Positions 33,333 through 39,830 of a DNA stretch of 39,830 nt are shown in pieces. The notes below the pieces were generated by a model that ran no database searches, was not told the DNA's origin, and saw nothing but the letters and a program-made list of their open reading frames with translations. A program made the translations under genes and the position numbers. The DNA is from Gammaproteobacteria bacterium (GTDB taxonomy: Bacteria > Pseudomonadota > Gammaproteobacteria > Xanthomonadales > SZUA-36), in NCBI GenBank assembly GCA_021772935.1, contig JAJFLA010000010.1, positions 1 through 39,830 on the forward strand. The letters are read 5' to 3'. The number at the start of each line of letters is the position of its first letter. Position 1 is the first letter of the stretch.

Positions 33333-35348
33333 TCAAATGTCTATGGAGTAGCGTTGTCGGATTTCTGGTCCCAAAGCTTCTTTGAGTGGATCGAGGTGCG
33401 CTTCAAAATTACGCCATTGCTCCAGACCGTCTTTGTAGATTGGTTTGCGGACCTGCTCTGAGCTGGGTGTTCGTACAGCCCGGTCAGTTTCGTAAAATCG
33501 CAGGCATTGTTCTTCAAAATCGAGTCGGCAGTAGTCCAGCAGTATACGGATTTGTGTGTCCGTGTCGGCTACCATTTCCTCGTATTGCACACGGTGTACC
33601 CGACCGGGCAAGACCTCATCCCAGTGGTCCATCAACTTGATGTAGTCCCGATAGTACTTGCCGATATCTTCGAGTCCGTAGGTAAAGGTCTGGCCGTTGG
33701 CAAAAAGCTGTTTGAACCCCGAAAAACAACCGCCGAGGGGATGGCGTCGTGCGTCAATGATCTTGCTGTTTGGCAGTATCAGATGAATCAATCCGATGTG
33801 GCGGAAATTATTAGGCATCTTGTCGATAAAAATTGGTGTATCGCTGCGTTGAATGCGAGTGGTCTCCAGGTAACGCTCACCCAGTTCACGGAATTGCTCC
33901 GTTGTCATTTCAGCAAGGTGCTCGGGGTACTTGCCCGATGGGTTTTCGCGGGATTTGCCTGCAAGTTTTCGGGAAATAGCGATGATATCCTGCAGCTCCG
34001 AAGTTCCCTCAACCTGTGAGTGACTTGCGAGTATTTGTTCGAGTAATGTTGAACCGGCGCGTGGCAGACCCACAATAAATATTGGATCCGGCGCCTGACA
34101 ACCCCAACCCTTGCGTTGTTCAAAAAAAGCTTTGTTCAGCGTTCTGACCTGTCGTAACGACTCCAGGACATTTATTTTTTGATTATGCTGGTGTTCAATC
34201 CGGCGGATGGCATTGCCGCGCTGGTAAAACTTGAAGGACTCGTCATATTCAGCGTGATCTTCCAGTGCTTTGCCAAGGGCAAAAGCCAAATGTGATTGAT
34301 CGTCAGCATCCCCGCCTTCGGCAGTGACTTGATTGCGCATGTTTTTGATATCATCATCGCCGAAACGAAAGGTTTTCAGATTGGCCAGGCTCCAGTAGGC
34401 TTCACCTACTTCCGGGCTTAGACGGATGCATTGTCTGTAGGCGTCGATGGATTCATCCAGTCTTCCCACTGTTTTCAAAGTGTGACCATAACTCATCTGG
34501 GCGCGAGCCTGATTGGGATAGTTTTTCAGCACTTTTTCATAAATCTCAAGCGCTTGTTGGTGGTCACCGATCCGAACCAGAATAGAGGCTTTGAGGGTAA
34601 GGAAATTTGGATTATTAGGTTCATGGCTCAATAATAATTCAGCCTCGTGTAATGCAGCTTCCGGTTTCTGTCCACGCACCAGAACTCTCGCGTAGCTATG
34701 TCTTGCTGCATGAAAGTCAGGTGCCAGCTCCAGGCATCGCTGCAGAAGATTGCTGGCGTCTTTGACCTGTCCGAGTTCAATGCCGATATCGGCGAGAACC
34801 CGGATAGCGGATACATCAACCGGGTATTTTTTAAGCAGTTCGCGCACAAGACGTTCCGCCTTGCCCAGCTTGCCATCGCGCATCAGCCTGACGGCTTCGA
34901 CAAGCTCCGGATGACGGGTTGAAAGTTCAAAATGTCGTTCAAAAGCGTGCTGGCTACCCTTCTTGTCGCCTGCCACTTCCAATTGATGGCCGAGGCTTTG
35001 CCAGGAAGCGGCATGTTTCGGGGATATCGTGACGGCTTTGCGGAGTGTGCTGATCGCTTCATCACCGCGACCTACTGCGCCAAGGCAGAGTCCAATTTCA
35101 TGTAGAAAGTCAGGAGAATCGCTGTGTTCGGCAAACAGTGGCGTCAATACATCGAGCCCTTTTTGTGGCATTTTTTGTAGGCGATAAGCAGAGGCCAGTA
35201 TCCGTTTTGCCTTGGCTGTATCGGGATACACCTGCAAAATCTCATGCGCCTGCTTTTCCGCGAGCTGTGGATCGTGAGCGAGCAGACCTATCGCATTCCT
35301 GAGTGCGGATTGCAGGTCACCGCTGTCGCTTTTAGAGGACATGGGCAT
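33333..35348 (-). CDS. TPR-repeat sulfotransferase
   Basis: About 671 residues from the ATG at 35348; starts at 35342 and 35366 are also possible. The N-terminal half (roughly residues 30-330) is a run of tetratricopeptide repeats. The C-terminal third is a PAPS-dependent sulfotransferase: the phosphosulfate loop IVGLPRAGSTLLEQ, the RHPLGGCFSGFKQLF 3'-phosphate-binding region, and IDKMPNNFRHIGLI. No signal peptide is evident, so it is likely cytoplasmic. TPR-sulfotransferases resemble tyrosylprotein sulfotransferases and are common beside TonB receptors in marine proteobacteria. The acceptor is unknown. It is divergent from the receptor at 35.6 kb. Confidence 0.88.
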   Translation of the reverse strand: MPMSSKSDSGDLQSALRNAIGLLAHDPQLAEKQAHEILQVYPDTAKAKRILASAYRLQKMPQKGLDVLTPLFAEHSDSPDFLHEIGLCLGAVGRGDEAISTLRKAVTISPKHAASWQSLGHQLEVAGDKKGSQHAFERHFELSTRHPELVEAVRLMRDGKLGKAERLVRELLKKYPVDVSAIRVLADIGIELGQVKDASNLLQRCLELAPDFHAARHSYARVLVRGQKPEAALHEAELLLSHEPNNPNFLTLKASILVRIGDHQQALEIYEKVLKNYPNQARAQMSYGHTLKTVGRLDESIDAYRQCIRLSPEVGEAYWSLANLKTFRFGDDDIKNMRNQVTAEGGDADDQSHLAFALGKALEDHAEYDESFKFYQRGNAIRRIEHQHNQKINVLESLRQVRTLNKAFFEQRKGWGCQAPDPIFIVGLPRAGSTLLEQILASHSQVEGTSELQDIIAISRKLAGKSRENPSGKYPEHLAEMTTEQFRELGERYLETTRIQRSDTPIFIDKMPNNFRHIGLIHLILPNSKIIDARRHPLGGCFSGFKQLFANGQTFTYGLEDIGKYYRDYIKLMDHWDEVLPGRVHRVQYEEMVADTDTQIRILLDYCRLDFEEQCLRFYETDRAVRTPSSEQVRKPIYKDGLEQWRNFEAHLDPLKEALGPEIRQRYSIDI

Positions 35349-35595
35349 GATTGTTATTATCCACAATTATTGGTTGAATAGGTGTATTTTCAGATGATGT
35401 TTCATGCGTTGTCATGTCACTCATTACTTGGCTTAATTGAGTATTCATAAGTCATGGGAGTTTTTGTTAAGAAACTGTTAGTATACCGTTAGCTAACATA
35501 TTTAAATAACAAGAAAACAAAACAACATAATTAGAAAAACAATACGGGCTTGAGCCTGAGGGAAAATAATCAGAAATCCAAAGCAGGAGATCCAG

Positions 35596-38031
35596 ATGAG
35601 AAAGTTCGACCGAAATCAATTGACCAAATCAATTTCAATGGCCTTGGTGGGCTCTGCCGTCGCCGCTACAGTGGTGATGCCAGTACAGGCCCAGGAGGAT
35701 GGTTCAGCAGTACTCGAAGAGGTTCTTGTCACGGCACAAAAACGTGAACAGAATCTTCAGGACGTCGCTGTTTCAGTTCAGGTACTGGGTAACGAGCAAC
35801 TGGAAAATCTGGGTGTCCGGTCATTTGAAGATTTTATTAACTTCCTGCCGACAGTTTCTTACGCAACTGGTGGTGCAACCGGCGGCCCTGGCTTTGGCCA
35901 GGTATACATGCGCGGTATTGCCAGTGGTGGTGACGGCAATCACTCCGCTTCCATGCCCAGTGTCGGTTATTATCTGGACGAGCAACCAGTGACCACGATC
36001 AACCAGGTCCTGGACATTCACATGTACGACATCGCCCGTGTTGAAACCTTGTCCGGTCCGCAAGGCACCCTGTATGGACAGGGCAGTCAGTCGGGCACCA
36101 TCCGCATCATCACCAATAAGCCTGAGATGGGTGTATCCAAAGGTGGCTTTGACCTGGAGGCCAACTCGATCAAGAGTGGCGATGTTGGTTATAACCTGAA
36201 CGGTTTTTGGAATTTTCCACTGGGTGACCGCGCAGCGATCAGACTGGTTGCCTGGCACAAAGACGTGGGTGGCTATATTGATCAAGTTCCAACCACCATG
36301 CATTTTCCTGGTCCACAGGCTCACACAATTGATAATTCTGCTTTTGTCAGGGAGGATGCCAACACGCTGGAAACCACAGGTTTGCGCGCGTTGCTGAAAA
36401 TTGACCTGAACGATAATTGGTCAGTGACACCGGGGATCGTGGCCCAGAAATCGGATAACGAGGGCTATTGGGAGCACAACCCAGACTTCTTTGGTGATCT
36501 GGAAACCGGCAGGCTTTGGCCTGCCAGTGGCGAAGATGATTGGTATCAGGCTTCGTTAACGCTGAATGGCAATGTCGCAGATGTCGATGTCGTTTATGCA
36601 GGCGCCTATCTGGATCGGCAACAGAACTACGAATACGACTACAGTGATTATACCGAGTATTGGGCCTACTATCTTACCAACCCTGAATACTATGACGCGC
36701 CAGGTTACTGTGTTTATTACAACGACGCTGGCGAGTGCGCGATTGGAACGCAATACGTAGATGCGCAAAATGATTTTACGCGCCAGAGTCATGAGCTGCG
36801 CTTCCAGTCTTCTGCGGACAAACGTGTGCGTTGGTTGGGTGGGCTGTTCTATCAAAAACAGGAGCATAAGTTCAACTTACAGTGGATTGTGCCTGATTCG
36901 GCTACTGCGACCTCGGTGGTCCAGGGTGGTCACACGGTTTGGCAGACGTATCAGGTTCGTGAAGATCAGGACCGGGCTCTTTTTGGGGAAGTGGCTTTTG
37001 ATTTCAATGAGAAAGTAACCGCTACAGTTGGCGCCAGATACTTCGAGTACGAGAATTCCCTGTACGGTTTTAATGGTTTTCTCCGGCATTGTACCGGGCA
37101 ATTTATTGATGGTAAATTTGTCGAAATCCCGGCAGCCGAAGGTGGTGTACCTCAGTTTCCCTGTTTCGATACACGAGTTCTCGATGATGTAGCCGAAGGC
37201 GATGACGTAGCCTTCAAAGGCAATCTCGAATACCGCCTTGATGATGACAAAATGTTCTATATCACATGGTCCGAAGGCTTCCGGGCTGGTGGCGTAAACC
37301 GTGCGCGTGTTGAAGATATCCCTAAATACGATCCTGACTTTGTCACTAACTACGAATTTGGCTGGAAGATGAGCCTGGCTGGTGGCGCAATTCGATTTAA
37401 CGGTGCTGTTTATGTCATTGATTGGGATAATTTCCAGTTTGGCTTCCTGGACTTCACTGTTTCCAACCTGACCATTGTACAGAATGTTGGTAACTCCCAG
37501 ACCAAGGGTGTGGAATGGGATCTGGGCTGGGCCATGAATGAGAACAACACGCTGACATTTGCCGGCTCTTACAACAAGGCTGAGTTACAAACCAATTTCT
37601 GGCGTACGAAGGATCTCGAAGAAGCAGGTGAACCAGCAAATGCGCCGGCAGGCACACCCATGCCTTATGTGCCGAAGATACAATTGAGCGGCATCTGGCG
37701 GAGTAATTTTAAGGTTGCTTCAATGCCTGGCTTTTTCCAGACTGCGGTAGCCTACACTGGAAAACGCTGGAACGATCTGGACACGCTTAATGTTCCCGCC
37801 CGACGACAAATGGCTGCTTATACCCTGGTGAACCTCTCTGCGGGTATCGAGCAAGACAACTGGACGCTCAGTCTTTATGTCAACAACCTGTTCGATAAGC
37901 GAGCAGAGATTGATTTTGCTGACCCGGGCTATGGTGGATTGCCAAATCTCCAACGGCCACCGGGACATGTCTGGACTACCCAGACCACTCGACCACGGTC
38001 GATTGGTATTCGATTCGGTCAGAGGTTCTGA
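35596..38031 (+). CDS. TonB-dependent outer-membrane receptor (second)
   Basis: 811 residues with a signal peptide (SMALVGSAVAATVVMPVQAQ), then the plug start EEVLVTAQKREQNLQDVAVS. It continues with YMRGIASGGDGNHS, VETLSGPQGTLYGQGSQSGTIRI, and a C-terminal strand ending in RFGQRF with the terminal Phe needed for barrel assembly. The ribosome site is AGGAGA. It is only moderately similar to the first receptor. The flanking peptidases suggest an oligopeptide ligand, which is inference. Confidence 0.94.
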   Translation: MRKFDRNQLTKSISMALVGSAVAATVVMPVQAQEDGSAVLEEVLVTAQKREQNLQDVAVSVQVLGNEQLENLGVRSFEDFINFLPTVSYATGGATGGPGFGQVYMRGIASGGDGNHSASMPSVGYYLDEQPVTTINQVLDIHMYDIARVETLSGPQGTLYGQGSQSGTIRIITNKPEMGVSKGGFDLEANSIKSGDVGYNLNGFWNFPLGDRAAIRLVAWHKDVGGYIDQVPTTMHFPGPQAHTIDNSAFVREDANTLETTGLRALLKIDLNDNWSVTPGIVAQKSDNEGYWEHNPDFFGDLETGRLWPASGEDDWYQASLTLNGNVADVDVVYAGAYLDRQQNYEYDYSDYTEYWAYYLTNPEYYDAPGYCVYYNDAGECAIGTQYVDAQNDFTRQSHELRFQSSADKRVRWLGGLFYQKQEHKFNLQWIVPDSATATSVVQGGHTVWQTYQVREDQDRALFGEVAFDFNEKVTATVGARYFEYENSLYGFNGFLRHCTGQFIDGKFVEIPAAEGGVPQFPCFDTRVLDDVAEGDDVAFKGNLEYRLDDDKMFYITWSEGFRAGGVNRARVEDIPKYDPDFVTNYEFGWKMSLAGGAIRFNGAVYVIDWDNFQFGFLDFTVSNLTIVQNVGNSQTKGVEWDLGWAMNENNTLTFAGSYNKAELQTNFWRTKDLEEAGEPANAPAGTPMPYVPKIQLSGIWRSNFKVASMPGFFQTAVAYTGKRWNDLDTLNVPARRQMAAYTLVNLSAGIEQDNWTLSLYVNNLFDKRAEIDFADPGYGGLPNLQRPPGHVWTTQTTRPRSIGIRFGQRF

Positions 38032-38046
38032 TCCCATCATGGAAGA

Positions 38047-38079
38047 CCGCGACTGGCTTCAGCCAGTCGCGGTTTTTTT
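38047..38079 (+). terminator. Rho-independent terminator of the second TonB receptor
   Basis: A perfect 12-bp stem CCGCGACTGGCT / AGCCAGTCGCGG around TC (in practice a small CTTCAG-type loop) is followed by seven T. It lies 16 bp after the receptor stop and points in the same direction. Confidence 0.95.
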
Positions 38080-38127
38080 ATATGGGGTATACGTCAACGG
38101 AGCTGTTTGATTGAAACTGACCCGGAA

Positions 38128-39579
38128 TTATTGATAGGACTCGAATAACGCGACCATAAAGTCCCAAACCTTACCGATGGATTCGATCTCGATCTTCTCG
38201 TCAGGCGAATGGGGGTTTTTGATCGTAGGGCCAAATGAGATCATATCCATACCATCATATTTGGCGCCGATGATGCCGCACTCTAATCCAGCGTGAATGG
38301 CTTCAACCACAGGTTTTTTGCCAAAGCGGTTTTCGTATACTTCTAGACAACGGGCGAGCAATTTGGAATCCATGTTGGGTTGCCAGGACGTATAACCACC
38401 ACTGGTCTCGCCTGTGGCGCCCGCCAGACGGGCCACCGACATCACGCGGTCACATAACTGCGCCAAACTGTTCATGTCGGAACTACGCTGGTTTGACAGG
38501 ATAACCAGCTTGTCATTTTCCACCTTGATCGTGGCCAGGTTGTTGGAGGTTTCCACTAGCCCGGTGATGTCACTGGACATTTCCACCACACCGTGGGGGT
38601 AGGCGAAAACCGTATCGATTGCACGCCGTGTGGTCTCTGCGCTTGCGGCCTTGTGATCACCACTCTCGCTTACCAGGCTTAGCCTCAGGCTGGGGTCTGT
38701 TTTTCGATATTTGTGTCTCAGCTTGTTGTGTAACTGAGCGATGATGCTGTGTGCTATCTCCAAATCGGCTGACGGCATAAGAAGAACGGCCTCAGCATCC
38801 CGGGGGATGGCGTTGCGTGCTGAGCCACCGTTGACCGCGGAAATACGTACATCGATTTGTTGGCAAAGCCGGTGTATGCCGTCAAAAATCACCTTTATTG
38901 CGTTGGCGCGCTGCTCAACGATATCGATTCCGGAGTGACCGCCGGACATACCACCCGCCATCAGTTTGAAAGCACTGTGATCAGACAGGCTCTCATTTGC
39001 AGAAAAAGGTAGCGACAAGCGTGCATCTTCACCACCGGAGCAACCGACCGTGAAGACACCTTCATCTTCGGAGTCGATATTCAGCAGTTGTTTATCCTTA
39101 ATGAAACCAGGCTGAAGTGATGTAGCCCCCGTCAGACCGGTTTCTTCATCGGTGGTGAAGAGCAACTCCAAAGGTGGATGGCCGATTAAGTCGTCTGTAG
39201 CTGCCACCATTGCCATGGCGATCGCGATACCGTTGTCAGCGCCGAGCGTAGTCTGGTTGGCGGTGAGCCAGCCGTCGTCGGTGTAGATGAGTTCAATGGG
39301 GTCATGGTCGAAATCGTGCTCAAAGCCCTTCGCCTTTTCGCAAACCATATCCATATGGCCTTGTAGGACCAGGGTTTGCGAGTTTTCGTAACCGCTCGAT
39401 GGAGGTACCTTGATGAGAACGTTCAGTGCCTCATCAGTTTTTGCTTCCAGACCATTTTCAATCGCCCAGTTCATAAGCCATGCAACGATCTTTTGTTCTT
39501 TTTTGGACGGGCGCGGAATTTGGCTTATTTGTTCAAACGCGCTTAGGATTTTTCGAGTATATGCGTGGTCCGTATTCAC
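38128..39579 (-). CDS. pepD: Aminoacyl-histidine dipeptidase (M20C)
   Basis: Cytoplasmic zinc dipeptidase of the PepD family, 483 residues, typical length. Motifs: QGHMDMVCEK (His and Asp ligands), TTLGADNGIAIAMAM (bridging Asp), TTDEETGLTGA (catalytic Glu), NIDSEDEG and VGCSGGEDA, plus GMSGGHSGIDI. It starts with GTG, preceded by GGGAG at a good distance. PepD splits Xaa-His and a range of other dipeptides, fitting the last step of a peptide-uptake route formed with the neighbouring receptor and exported hydrolases. It converges with the receptor, the terminator lying between them. Confidence 0.92.
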   Translation of the reverse strand: MNTDHAYTRKILSAFEQISQIPRPSKKEQKIVAWLMNWAIENGLEAKTDEALNVLIKVPPSSGYENSQTLVLQGHMDMVCEKAKGFEHDFDHDPIELIYTDDGWLTANQTTLGADNGIAIAMAMVAATDDLIGHPPLELLFTTDEETGLTGATSLQPGFIKDKQLLNIDSEDEGVFTVGCSGGEDARLSLPFSANESLSDHSAFKLMAGGMSGGHSGIDIVEQRANAIKVIFDGIHRLCQQIDVRISAVNGGSARNAIPRDAEAVLLMPSADLEIAHSIIAQLHNKLRHKYRKTDPSLRLSLVSESGDHKAASAETTRRAIDTVFAYPHGVVEMSSDITGLVETSNNLATIKVENDKLVILSNQRSSDMNSLAQLCDRVMSVARLAGATGETSGGYTSWQPNMDSKLLARCLEVYENRFGKKPVVEAIHAGLECGIIGAKYDGMDMISFGPTIKNPHSPDEKIEIESIGKVWDFMVALFESYQ

Positions 39580-39830
39580 CCTTGACTCCCTTTAGTTAGA
39601 TGTATTATGACTGATCAACCCCGTCCGGTATTTTACTTGAGCCTTTGGCGGCGGGCAATGCTGGGGAGGCTTAGGAGTTATATAGGGTCACCCATTAGCC
39701 GTCTCCGGTCAACTGGCACAAAGCAACCCTGATGCCAGCCATCATTTTATACTACTGGTAGTGATCTGATTGCGCACCTGGATTTTCAGTCATTGTGCTG
39801 CTTCGGACGGAAGCGCATCAGTCACCCATC
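39580..39830. other. Window end, upstream of pepD, no clear gene
   Basis: The last 251 bp contain the pepD 5' region and no reading frame with family features. A 41-codon frame starting at 39607 lacks a ribosome site and any similarity I can recognise. No repeat arm or terminator hairpin is seen here. Confidence 0.5.

Noticed and set aside
38107-38124. Possible right arm of the palindromic repeat (TTGATTGAAACTGACCCG)
   Set aside because: Only about 12 bases match the arm, with no partner arm nearby; may be a relic, but too weak to list as a copy.
39607-39732. 41-codon reading frame upstream of pepD on the plus strand
   Set aside because: No ribosome site and no recognisable features; likely chance.

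Overview
The window reads as chromosomal DNA of a proteobacterium, most likely a gammaproteobacterium. It carries two TonB-dependent receptors with the EEV(I/L)VTAQ plug signature, an E. coli-like penicillin G acylase and a YbdL-type aminotransferase. The main cargo is a Thauera/Azoarcus-type gene set for anaerobic benzoyl-CoA degradation, so a facultative or strict anaerobic lifestyle (for example denitrification) is inferred. Taxonomy rests on gene character only and is not proven.

Region 1 (1-9142, + strand): the 3' end of an amidase, a TonB-dependent receptor, a penicillin G acylase homologue with an apparent 3' frameshift, a PaaI-type thioesterase, an SDR dehydrogenase, an acyl-CoA ligase, and a QueG/reductive-dehalogenase-like double [4Fe-4S] protein. 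Region 2 (9174-17049, - strand): an orphan HerA-like ATPase, a methionine-type aminotransferase, a three-subunit molybdenum hydroxylase of the 4-hydroxybenzoyl-CoA reductase type (hcrC-hcrA-hcrB order), and a hotdog thioesterase. The FAD subunit carries the four-cysteine insert expected for the extra [4Fe-4S] cluster.

Region 3 (17266-30341) is the core. On the - strand, oah-dch-bcrC-bcrB-bcrA-bcrD-fdx-GNAT form a tight operon. It diverges from korA-korB-ferritin-like-had on the + strand, followed by a BzdR/BoxR-type regulator (HTH plus shikimate-kinase-like domain). Together they can dehydroxylate 4-hydroxybenzoyl-CoA to benzoyl-CoA (Hcr) and reduce the ring with ATP and ferredoxin electrons (BcrCBAD, Fdx). 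They can then hydrate (Dch), oxidise (Had) and cleave the ring (Oah) to 3-hydroxypimelyl-CoA, with ferredoxin re-reduced by a 2-oxoacid:ferredoxin oxidoreductase (KorAB). Pimelyl-CoA beta-oxidation genes and an obvious dedicated benzoate-CoA ligase are not in the window.

Region 4 (30449-39579) looks like a peptide-scavenging locus: an exported M20 peptidase, an exported amidohydrolase, a TPR-sulfotransferase, a second TonB-dependent receptor and a PepD-type dipeptidase.

A family of about 71-bp palindromic repeats with arms of the form GGGGTCAGAYTCAAATGC occurs about ten times between 10.98 and 33.33 kb. The copies sit between gene modules and are absent from inside the bcr operon. Two copies run into gene ends and encode the last 11-19 residues of proteins. 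This repeat family, the RdhA-like operon and the TPR-sulfotransferase/receptor locus are the least explained parts.
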